From NCBI GenBank assembly GCA_030524175.1, contig JAUNHC010000019.1, forward strand, positions 1-64,000: a stretch of 64,000 nt of DNA, given 5' to 3'. A program made the position numbers and the translations under genes. Source of the DNA: Eubacteriales bacterium. GTDB taxonomy: Bacteria > Bacillota > Clostridia > Lachnospirales > Lachnospiraceae. How positions within the stretch are numbered: the stretch's first letter is position 1; the number at the start of each line of letters is the position of its first letter. Shown here one piece after another: positions 1 through 6,477 of the stretch. The notes under the pieces were generated by a model. The model saw only the letters and a program-made list of their open reading frames with translations, made no database searches and had not been told where the DNA came from.

Positions 1-45
1 AGGAGATGGTTAGAACTCTTAAAGAATTATGGTGCTAAAACTTAA
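1..45 (+). CDS. C-terminal tail of an unidentified protein (partial)
   Basis: Frame 1 is open from the first base and ends at a TAA at 43-45, giving 14 residues ending in LLKNYGAKT. The helix-like ending resembles an ankyrin-repeat or immunity-protein tail, but this is far too short to assign. The gene starts upstream of the window. Confidence 0.3.
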   Translation, partial: RRWLELLKNYGAKT

Positions 46-199
46 AGACGGGATTTAATTGGACATGATGGAACAAAGTATGTATCATACTTTGTGTTGA
101 GACGGCACGGTTGAAAGATTAATCAGTCAGCAAAACGTATTTGCAATTGAAAAATGGATTGATTTTTTGCCGGAAACAGCATATAATATAAATACAGAT

Positions 200-442
200 A
201 GAGATATCTGTCGTGCGGAGGCACGATAAAGCTGAGCTGGATGTGGAACAGGGTAAACTCCACAGCATGTAGACATTTGACAGAATGTCGGGCTTGGCAT
301 CTCGGATTGAGATGTAGTCCATATCGGGGACTTAACGATACCGATAGCGATTGTGATATTCGACAGAATATCGGGGCTGGCAGCCAGCAGAAAACACTCA
401 ACTACAAACGTAAAACGGGTGGAGATAATCCACTCGTTTTTT
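200..442 (+). ncRNA. Candidate structured RNA: serial hairpins ending in a terminator
   Basis: Successive perfect short stems can be read: 211-216/221-226 (TCGTGC/GCACGA), 242-247/259-264 (TGTGGA/TCCACA), 272-277/284-289 (GACATT/AATGTC), 298-303/309-314 (CATCTC/GAGATG), 317-320/328-331, 355-360/367-372 (GATATT/AATATC) and 376-380/384-388 (GCTGG/CCAGC), followed by an intrinsic terminator at 412-442. Two stems (272-289 and 355-372) share the same loop YGACAG and similar 3' flanks while their stem sequences differ by paired changes, which looks like a duplicated structural unit. The family is not recognised; it could be a free RNA or the leader of the next gene. No convincing promoter was identified. 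Confidence 0.45.
412..442 (+). terminator. Rho-independent terminator before the PBECR4 gene
   Basis: Stem 412-423 pairs with 429-440 (12 pairs, one G-T) around the loop GATAA and runs into T437-T442. It ends only 10 bases before the next start codon, so it either terminates the RNA candidate or attenuates the following gene. Confidence 0.7.
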
Positions 443-452
443 AGGTATAAAT

Positions 453-1112
453 ATGACAAAGAGAGAAAAGCGAGAGCAAATAGTTGACAAGATAGTAAAT
501 GCTGCCAGGGAATATAAAAAGTATTTGTTAGGTAGAACATTTATGTTTGTATTTGATAAAAAATATATTGAGGTTTCCTTCAGAAAAGAAGAATTTGCAC
601 ATCTCACTGGTGTTGATAGAAAGATGTCGGCTAAAGAATTTTATAAAGAAGCAGTAAGAGGAACGCTCAGACAAAATCAAATCTATTTTTCTTCCAGATA
701 CCCGTTTGATTTATGCGAAAAGAAGATGAAGGAGTTGGACAAGCTTCCGCAAGCATTGCATCAGGATGGCTTTATTTTGGAGGAAATCTCTGCACATTCA
801 GTATGTTATAAATTTGGTTTTAGCGAATTGAATTTTACTTTATGTTTTGGACAAGATTTGGACGGAACTGGGAATAAGAGAAGTGAATACTATTTAGCTA
901 AATCTTTCAGAATTGGTGATTGTTTTGAAAGAAGCAGCAATGTATATGATATTGAGTACATATTCAGCAAGCGCAATAATCAAAGGTTGTACAATGAAAT
1001 TTTGCTTGATAATAAAGGACTAGGTGAGTTGCCGTTAGAAGCAAGAAAATTATTAGATGAAACATTAATCTTTGAGAAATTCTTAAAAACGCTTGATGTA
1101 AATGGCCAATAG
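453..1112 (+). CDS. PBECR4-domain predicted nuclease
   Basis: A 219-residue soluble protein. Residues about 33-90 (beta strands, then FAHLTGV at 48-54, KEFYKEAV and a conserved YPFDLCEKK stretch) match my recollection of the PBECR4 domain, a barnase/EndoU/colicin-E5/RelE-like predicted nuclease family found in phages and mobile elements of Firmicutes. The C-terminal half (LNFTLCFG, YYLAKSFR) fits the same family. The start has a weak ribosome binding site (AGGT) and sits right after the terminator at 412-442, so translation may be low or controlled by the upstream structure. No antitoxin-like partner gene follows. The activity is inferred, not shown. Confidence 0.55.
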   Translation: MTKREKREQIVDKIVNAAREYKKYLLGRTFMFVFDKKYIEVSFRKEEFAHLTGVDRKMSAKEFYKEAVRGTLRQNQIYFSSRYPFDLCEKKMKELDKLPQALHQDGFILEEISAHSVCYKFGFSELNFTLCFGQDLDGTGNKRSEYYLAKSFRIGDCFERSSNVYDIEYIFSKRNNQRLYNEILLDNKGLGELPLEARKLLDETLIFEKFLKTLDVNGQ

Positions 1113-1142
1113 ATGTATAATTAAACCTGTAAAAAAGAAAAT

Positions 1143-1274
1143 TTCTTCGGGGCAGGGTGACTGATGCAGAGATGCAGAAAGAATTCCCTACCGGCGGTTA
1201 TAGTCCGCGACCCGCGTAAGCGGCTGATTTGGTGAAATTCCAAAACCGACAGTATAGTCTGGATGAGAGAAGAA
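1143..1274 (+). promoter_or_regulatory. FMN riboswitch (RFN element)
   Basis: Shows the RFN hallmarks: closing stem TTCTTC (1143-1148) with GAAGAA (1269-1274), GGGGCAGGGTGA, ATTCCCTACCGGCGGT, ATAGTCCGCGACCC, GGCTGATTTGGTGAAATTCC and CCGACAGTATAGTCTGGATG. It precedes ribU and is followed by an intrinsic terminator, so FMN is expected to switch transcription of the riboflavin importer off. Confidence 0.97.
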
Positions 1275-1299
1275 CACGATTATTTCATACGTGCTCAGT

Positions 1300-1328
1300 G
1301 CCCCGGGAGGATATTTCCGGGGCTTTTT
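1300..1328 (+). terminator. Expression-platform terminator of the FMN riboswitch
   Basis: GCCCCGG (1300-1306) pairs with CCGGGGC (1317-1323), extended by one or two weaker pairs, and is followed by TTTTT (1324-1328). It lies between the aptamer and ribU as expected for a transcription-terminating FMN switch. Confidence 0.9.
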
Positions 1329-1476
1329 GTGTCGGAAATGCCAAAGGTTGTCTATGCCTTATCCGTGTGTTTACACGCCTGCCGGTGCGAAGCTTGCAGA
1401 AATTTTCTTTTGCGGACGGACGCAGAAATTTGAGACCTGGGTCTGTAAAGAAAAATTGCAAAAAGGAGAGAACAGT

Positions 1477-2112
1477 ATGAGTGAACAGGTATTAAGAAAT
1501 GGAAATGTAGCAGCGAGGACCCGGACAAGGACGATCACCCAGGTGGCAATGCTTGGTGCTTTGGCGGGTATTTTGATGAATTTTGAGTTTCCTCTTCCCT
1601 TCCTGGCACCAGCGTTCTATCAGCTTGATTTTTCAGAGATTCCTGTTTTAGTCGGATCCTTTGCCATGGGGCCGGTTGCAGGTGTGCTGATTGAGCTGAT
1701 AAAGGTTATGGTGCATCTTGTGACAAAGGGTACCATTACAGCAGGTGTGGGGGATTTGGCAAACTTTTTAATGGGGTGTGCTTTTGTTGTGCCGGCCGGC
1801 CTGATTTACCGGTATCATTTTGTAAAAAGCAGAAAACATGCTGTAGTAGGAATGGCTGTAGGCACTGTGGTCACCACTGTTCTGGCATGTTTCATGAACG
1901 CCTTTGTTCTGCTTCCGGCTTACGGAAAGGCTTTTGGTATGCCTATTGAATCGTTCATAGAAATGGGCGGTGCAGTCCATGGTTCAGTGAACAGCTTGCT
2001 CAGCTTTGTGGCATTGATCATTGTACCTTTTAATTTGTTTAAGTATATAGTCACTTCTGTGATCGTATTCCTGGTATACAAGAGAATCCGCGTGGTTCTT
2101 AAAGGGGATTGA
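1477..2112 (+). CDS. ribU: ECF transporter riboflavin-binding S component RibU
   Basis: A 211-residue hydrophobic protein with about six membrane segments. The stretch around YQLDFSEIPVLVGSFAMGP and GVLIELIKVMVHL is the RibU signature. RibU binds riboflavin in the membrane and works with the shared energising module EcfAA'T, which is not in this window. The start ATG at 1477 has AAAGGAGAG at 1463-1470; an upstream in-frame extension to 1291 overlaps the riboswitch terminator and is rejected. The FMN riboswitch upstream confirms the assignment. It appears monocistronic, ending in an AU-rich hairpin. Confidence 0.95.
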   Translation: MSEQVLRNGNVAARTRTRTITQVAMLGALAGILMNFEFPLPFLAPAFYQLDFSEIPVLVGSFAMGPVAGVLIELIKVMVHLVTKGTITAGVGDLANFLMGCAFVVPAGLIYRYHFVKSRKHAVVGMAVGTVVTTVLACFMNAFVLLPAYGKAFGMPIESFIEMGGAVHGSVNSLLSFVALIIVPFNLFKYIVTSVIVFLVYKRIRVVLKGD

Positions 2113-2133
2113 TGCATAAAAATATGCATTTTT
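2112..2133 (+). terminator. Weak AU-rich stem-loop after ribU
   Basis: ATGCAT (2112-2117) pairs with ATGCAT (2124-2129), followed by a T-run to 2133. The stem is short but positioned directly at the ribU stop codon. Confidence 0.45.
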
Positions 2134-2179
2134 CAGGAGGACTTCTGATCAGACCCGAGGGTAAAGCGGGCTGAAGCCC

Positions 2180-2226
2180 AGTACAGCGTTACGTTCATTA
2201 CTGCAATATTAATAAAATGCTGTACT
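2180..2226. repeat. Short inverted-repeat unit with AGTACAGC ends
   Basis: AGTACAGC (2180-2187) and its complement GCTGTACT (2219-2226) bound a 31-base AT-rich spacer. It abuts the larger palindromic element at 2227-2387, which has the same ends, so the two look like related or nested units. Confidence 0.55.
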
Positions 2227-2387
2227 AGTACAGCGTCTATTAAATAACTACCCACTTCACTGGCCTGATTTTCCGATCGCACACACGCAAAAGCCTCAGC
2301 GTAGCCCGCTACGCCTGCGTTTTTGCATCTGTACGCTCAAAAAATCATTCTCAGTGAATCGTGCAGTTATTTAATTTACGCTGTACT
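2227..2387. repeat. 161-bp imperfect palindrome (MITE/REP-like element)
   Basis: The ends AGTACAGCGT (2227-2236) and ACGCTGTACT (2378-2387) are inverted repeats. They are followed inward by ATTAAATAACT/AGTTATTTAAT, TTCACTG/CAGTGAA, GATTTT/AAAATC, GCAAAAGC/GCGTTTTTGC and a central AGCGTAG/CTACGC stem. As RNA nearly the whole element would fold into one long hairpin. It has no coding capacity. It may be a non-autonomous mobile element or a dispersed intergenic repeat; no target-site duplication could be settled because the same end motif is also present next door. Confidence 0.65.
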
Positions 2388-2445
2388 GGTAAATGTAGTA
2401 TGTGACAGGGACATCTGCCAGGACCGGACAGAGGAACTTGTTCAC

Positions 2446-2485
2446 GGGACCTTTCGTGTGAGAAATTGCGCGGGAGGTCTTTTTT
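2446..2485 (+). terminator. Terminator-like hairpin with T-run
   Basis: GGGACCT (2446-2452) can pair with AGGTCTT (2475-2481, two G-T pairs) across a 22-base loop and is followed by T2480-T2485. No gene is seen just upstream, so it may end read-through from ribU and the repeat region, or a small unrecognised transcript. Confidence 0.4.
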
Positions 2486-2550
2486 GTATACTAAGATAGC
2501 ACTCTATTTTGTTCTGACCAGAAGGTTATAACTTTTCTGGTATACAAAAA
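2481..2550. repeat. Inverted repeat TTTTTGTATAC...GTATACAAAAA
   Basis: An 11-bp perfect inverted repeat (2481-2491 and 2540-2550) encloses a second imperfect palindrome, CCAGAA...TTCTGG (2518-2523/2535-2540). The remaining bases to the promoter at 2701 are AT-rich with no recognisable gene. Confidence 0.4.
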
Positions 2551-2700
2551 CCCTCCGGGGGATACCACAATGTGCATAGGAAGGCTATTGATATGGGAGC
2601 AGCAAAACACAAACTGCCATTTTTTAACAAAAATATTAGTAAAGTTTACTAAAGTAATGAGATAATTTTCTGTATTATTAGACGAAAAGTAAATACTGTG

Positions 2701-2729
2701 TTGACAATACATATAGGGAGTGTTATATT
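2701..2729 (+). promoter_or_regulatory. Sigma-A-type promoter for the cluster A LacI regulator
   Basis: TTGACA (2701-2706), a 17-bp spacer and TATATT (2724-2729). The predicted transcription start near 2736 lies about 20 bp before the operator palindrome at 2757-2772. Confidence 0.8.
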
Positions 2730-2756
2730 GAAACAAAGAAATGAGACCGTTATCAA

Positions 2757-2772
2757 TTGAGAACGTTCTCAA
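2757..2772. promoter_or_regulatory. LacI-type operator, perfect 16-bp palindrome
   Basis: TTGAGAACGTTCTCAA is a perfect palindrome with the central CG step typical of LacI/GalR operators. It lies between the promoter and the regulator start codon, so the following LacI protein probably represses its own operon. Confidence 0.75.
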
Positions 2773-2791
2773 CCGGAGAAGGGATTTTAAT

Positions 2792-3838
2792 ATGATAAAA
2801 GAAGAAGCCACCAGACTGGTAACGATCAAAGATATTGCTGAATTGGCAGGGGTTTCTACCGCTACGGTGGGGAGAGTGATGGGGAATTACGGAAGCTTTT
2901 CCGACAGGACAAGAAAAAAGGTTATGGATGCTGCTGAACAGCTTAACTATATACCAAATGCCATTGCAAAAGGGATGCGCAATCAGAGCATAAAAACTAT
3001 TGCAGTGCTTATTGGAAGTATTAAAAACAATTTTTTCAGCGAAATTACATATTCCATTGAAAAAGAAGCCATGTCAAAGGGGTACAATGTTTTAATCTGC
3101 AATACTCACGAGGACGTGGGGCAGGAAATGAAACAGTTACGAAATATGTACAGCAAAAGAATAGACGGAATTATAATTGCTCCTGCTTATACAAAGGACC
3201 AAAAGATAAGAAAAGAACATTTAGGCCTTTATAAGGGAGAAATACCAACAGTATTTATTGACAGAGAAGTAAATGGGATTGGCGGTGATCTTAATCTCAT
3301 CCGTTCAAATAATATTGACGGGGCTTATGCATGTACGAAATATCTGATTGGATTGGGACATAAACAAATCGCCGTTATAGGTACGAAAAGATACAGTACA
3401 GTATTTGAACGAATACAAGGATATGAAAAAGCACTTCTTGAAAGTAATATACCATTTAATCCTAAGTTAATTGCATATTGCAGTTGTCTGGAAAAAGAAG
3501 AAATTATGAGCACAACTAAAAAGCTTTTGGATACACAGAAGGAGGTAACGGCTGTCCTGGTTCTGAATAACAGCTTGATAGCCAGAGTATTGATGGAGGT
3601 GCAAAAGCGGAATATGTTATTCCCTGAGGATTTGTCTGTGATTGCCTGGGACGATGATGATATTAATGAACTTCTGGGGATAACTTCTGTAAAACAGTCT
3701 GTGGACACAATGGGGACCTTAGCTGCAAGGCGGCTGTTTCAGATGATTGAAGACCCGGAGACGAGAGAGAAAAGTGAGAGAATAGCTCTGGAAACAGAGT
3801 TTATTATAAGAAATTCCTGCGGTGTCCCAAGGACGTAA
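2792..3838 (+). CDS. LacI-family transcriptional regulator (cluster A)
   Basis: A 348-residue protein. The N-terminal helix-turn-helix TIKDIAELAGVSTATVGRVM lies at about residues 11-30, followed by the hinge (NAIAKGMR) and a periplasmic-binding-protein-like sensor domain (TIAVLIGSIKNNFFSEI onward). ATG 2792 is chosen because GGAGAAGGG lies 8 bases upstream; the longer in-frame start at 2741 would place the operator palindrome inside the coding region. It heads the run with the AnmK-like kinase 24 bp downstream and the ribose-type importer, so it is the likely local repressor responding to the imported sugar or its phosphate. Confidence 0.92.
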   Translation: MIKEEATRLVTIKDIAELAGVSTATVGRVMGNYGSFSDRTRKKVMDAAEQLNYIPNAIAKGMRNQSIKTIAVLIGSIKNNFFSEITYSIEKEAMSKGYNVLICNTHEDVGQEMKQLRNMYSKRIDGIIIAPAYTKDQKIRKEHLGLYKGEIPTVFIDREVNGIGGDLNLIRSNNIDGAYACTKYLIGLGHKQIAVIGTKRYSTVFERIQGYEKALLESNIPFNPKLIAYCSCLEKEEIMSTTKKLLDTQKEVTAVLVLNNSLIARVLMEVQKRNMLFPEDLSVIAWDDDDINELLGITSVKQSVDTMGTLAARRLFQMIEDPETREKSERIALETEFIIRNSCGVPRT

Positions 3839-3862
3839 AGCAGGGGAAAAGGAGGAAAGTTT

Positions 3863-5095
3863 ATGGATTTGATTATGGGAATGAACAGCGGTTCTTCATT
3901 TGACGGAATTGACGTGATTTTGGCTGAGATTTCTATGGATGAAGACGGATTCCCCACAGCACCTAAATTTTTGAAAGGAGGATCATATCAGTGGCCGGAT
4001 ACAGTGAAGAAAATTGTCCTGGATGCCTTTGAGAACAAGGTGGATATGGTTGGGCTTAACCGCCTGAACTATATTGCAGGTGCTGTCTTCGCAGAAGCAG
4101 CTGTTAAATTTATGAAAGAAAACGATATTGATTCCCGGGATATTAAGGTTTTGGGTCTGGATACCCAGACCATTTACCAGGAACAGCCAGACCATGCAGC
4201 TATCTGTGAAATGACAGAAGAGGAAAAGGCCAACTGGCCGGACAGATGGCTTTCCGGCAAATATCCTGCGGGATATCAGGTGGGAGATACTTCAGTTATC
4301 GCCAACCTGACAAACATTGATACCGTTACCCATTTCCGTCAGGCAGACCATACCTGGGGAGGCAGTGCCGCACCGTTAATGCAGTATTTGGATTTCATTT
4401 TATTCCGGAAAAAAGAAAATCCAACCATGACATTAAACATCGGTGGTATTGCAAATCTCCACCTTGCCTGCAGCGACAGAAAAAAGATGTTTGGGTTTGA
4501 CACAGGACCAGGAAATGTGATTTCCGACTATTTTGTAAAGAAGCTATTTGACAGGGAATACGATAAAAATGGTGAAATTGCATCCAGTGGAAAAGTCAGT
4601 GAAGAGCTTTTGGCGTACTTTATGAATCATCCGTTCTTTCAAAGACCTGTTCCGCGCTCTGGCTGGAGAATGGATTATAGTCCGGAATATTTGGATCATG
4701 TAATCGAAAAGTTCAGTTATCTTCCAAAGGAAGACCTGCTGGCAACAGCTTGTGCATTTACAGGTGCGGCTGTGGCGAAATCAATGACAGACAATATACC
4801 GGAAGAATTAATTCAGAATACAACAGTCCTTTATGCAAGCGGAGGCGGAGTTAAAAATCCACAGATTTTAAAAGAAATCCAGAATCGGATTCCTGAAAAT
4901 ATTAAGGTTAAGGCCAGCTCTGAAATAGGTATTCCGCCGGAATTTAAAGAGGCAATAAAGTTTGCGACCATTGCCTACTCTACCATTCACTGCATTCCTG
5001 GAAACATTCCAGCCGCTGGCCACGCATCACAATATGCAATTCTGGGAAAAATTGCATTGGCTCCACGAAACATCAAAGGCGGAGCACAATTCTAA
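3863..5095 (+). CDS. AnmK-family (anhydro-sugar kinase-like) protein
   Basis: 410 residues. Family motifs are visible: an N-terminal phosphate loop MNSGSSFDGID (7-17; the usual form is MSGTSLDGID), LNIGGIAN (191-198), FDTGPGN (212-218, with the presumed catalytic Asp213) and SGGGVKN (326-332). AnmK and the related levoglucosan kinases open and phosphorylate 1,6-anhydro sugars with ATP and water. This copy is divergent: the usual HGQT strand reads LDTQT and about 20 extra residues follow it (about 110-138). Its neighbours are sugar-catabolic (LacI, ribose-type importer, sugar dehydrogenases) rather than cell-wall recycling genes, so a dietary anhydro sugar is as likely a substrate as anhydro-MurNAc. 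It has a strong AAAGGAGGAAA site. Confidence 0.85.
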   Translation: MDLIMGMNSGSSFDGIDVILAEISMDEDGFPTAPKFLKGGSYQWPDTVKKIVLDAFENKVDMVGLNRLNYIAGAVFAEAAVKFMKENDIDSRDIKVLGLDTQTIYQEQPDHAAICEMTEEEKANWPDRWLSGKYPAGYQVGDTSVIANLTNIDTVTHFRQADHTWGGSAAPLMQYLDFILFRKKENPTMTLNIGGIANLHLACSDRKKMFGFDTGPGNVISDYFVKKLFDREYDKNGEIASSGKVSEELLAYFMNHPFFQRPVPRSGWRMDYSPEYLDHVIEKFSYLPKEDLLATACAFTGAAVAKSMTDNIPEELIQNTTVLYASGGGVKNPQILKEIQNRIPENIKVKASSEIGIPPEFKEAIKFATIAYSTIHCIPGNIPAAGHASQYAILGKIALAPRNIKGGAQF

Positions 5096-5129
5096 ATGTG
5101 ATATTAGTCAGTATACCATAATTTGAAAA

Positions 5130-5145
5130 AAACTCAACAGAGTTT
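5130..5145. promoter_or_regulatory. Inverted repeat AAACTC-AACA-GAGTTT upstream of the sugar-binding protein gene
   Basis: A 6-bp perfect inverted repeat with a 4-base spacer in the 159-bp gap before the binding-protein gene, 15 bp upstream of a TATAAT-like hexamer at 5160-5165. It could be an operator or a small hairpin. No well-spaced -35 was found. Confidence 0.3.
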
Positions 5146-5254
5146 CAGAAATAGAAAACTATAATATATTAGGGATATTACTTTTCGTTTTGTGGCCGGC
5201 GGCCGGCCTTTGGGAATATTACCATTGAACAGTAATTATTGGGAGGACAATGAT

Positions 5255-6394
5255 ATGAAGAGAACCATGGGAAAATTAACAGCACTTATCATGGCAGGAA
5301 TACTGGCACTTGGAAGTACGGGAATGGTTTCCGTCATGGCGTCAGATGAAGGAGAAAAAGCAGCGCCGGAATTAGATGTGAAGGAAATTTACGGTAAGAG
5401 TCCGGATGGAGAAGCTGCTACCCTTGCCACAGAGTTAAAACTTACAGATGAAGAAATGCAGAAGATTAAAGACGGTAACTTTAAAGTGGCAATATGTATG
5501 CACCAAATGGACAACAATGTAAATACCGCCAAGGTAGACTTGATCAAATCTATGATGGAAGAAAACGGTGTGGAAGTCATAGCGGTTACAGATGGCCAGA
5601 GCAAAGTAGAGACAATGATCAGCAATCTTGAGACAACCATAGCGATGAAACCGGATCTGATCATTTCAATAGCCTACGATGTAAATGCAATGGTGCCGGT
5701 ATTTGAGGCTGTACGTGATGCAGGGATAAAAATGGTATTTTTCGAGTGTGCACCATCAGGTTTTAAGGCGGGTGAAGATTACGCTGCCCTGGTGAGTACG
5801 GATTATTACGGGAATGGCCGTTTCGCTGCTGAGTATATGGCATATCTTCTGGATTACAAAGGTCAGGTTGGCATTGCCTATTATGATGCAGACGTGTGGA
5901 CATGTAACCAGAGAGACCAGGCATTCCGTGATGTGATGGAAAAGTATCCTGATATTGAAGTAGTAGCAGACCAGGGCTACGCAGAGATTACTGACGCCGG
6001 AATTGTAGCAGATGCTATTTTAGCGCAGAATCCGGAAATTGATGGGATTTATGCCACCTGGGATACTCCGTCGGAGGAAGTTATGGCATCAGCACAGGCA
6101 GCAGGAAGAGATGACCTGATCATCACAACGGTAGACCTGGGAGAAAATTCTTCTCGTATTCTGGCTGAAAACGGAATGATCAAGGCAATCGGTTCCCCTC
6201 GTTCCTATGAAGATGGAAAGGCTATTGCGATGGCAGCTTTGTACGCATTGATTGATAAAGATATGGGTGCCGGTTTTATTGCAACTCCAACCATGGGTGT
6301 AACCGGGGAAAATGTATTGGAAGCTTATAAAACAATTTACAACACAGAGCCGTCAGAAGAGATTAAGAAAATTTGGGAAGAGAATCATAAGTAA
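5255..6394 (+). CDS. Ribose-type ABC importer, substrate-binding protein
   Basis: 379 residues with a signal peptide (MKRTMGKLTALIMAGILALG, likely cut after VMA near residue 29; no lipobox cysteine). The mature part is a type-I periplasmic-binding fold of the RbsB/PBP4 family (FKVAICMHQMDNNVN, KPDLIISIAYDVNA, DGIYATWDTPSEEVM). It should capture a sugar outside the cell for the ATPase and permease that follow. ATG 5255 has GGGAGGACA upstream; an earlier GTG at 5192 runs through a GC palindrome and lacks a binding site. A strong stem-loop lies between this gene and the ATPase gene. Confidence 0.92.
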   Translation: MKRTMGKLTALIMAGILALGSTGMVSVMASDEGEKAAPELDVKEIYGKSPDGEAATLATELKLTDEEMQKIKDGNFKVAICMHQMDNNVNTAKVDLIKSMMEENGVEVIAVTDGQSKVETMISNLETTIAMKPDLIISIAYDVNAMVPVFEAVRDAGIKMVFFECAPSGFKAGEDYAALVSTDYYGNGRFAAEYMAYLLDYKGQVGIAYYDADVWTCNQRDQAFRDVMEKYPDIEVVADQGYAEITDAGIVADAILAQNPEIDGIYATWDTPSEEVMASAQAAGRDDLIITTVDLGENSSRILAENGMIKAIGSPRSYEDGKAIAMAALYALIDKDMGAGFIATPTMGVTGENVLEAYKTIYNTEPSEEIKKIWEENHK

Positions 6395-6405
6395 TATTAT
6401 CTTAT

Positions 6406-6433
6406 CTGGCCGGATTCTGTGGAATCCGGCCAG
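6406..6433 (+). terminator. Intercistronic 12-bp stem-loop after the binding-protein gene
   Basis: CTGGCCGGATTC, loop TGTG, then GAATCCGGCCAG: a perfect 12-bp stem without a following T-run. It probably stabilises the abundant binding-protein mRNA or partly attenuates the downstream ATPase and permease genes rather than ending transcription. Confidence 0.75.
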
Positions 6434-6477
6434 TATTCTCAAAGAAACAACACCGGATACAAAAGAAAGGGGAGCTT

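Noticed and set aside
241-444. 67-codon ORF in the hairpin-rich region
   Set aside because: It lacks a ribosome binding site, ends inside the terminator T-run and overlaps five stem-loops; the structure explains the region better.
3863-5095. Naming the gene anmK for cell-wall recycling
   Set aside because: Motifs are divergent and no MurNAc-6-phosphate etherase or other recycling genes are nearby; only the family is supported.
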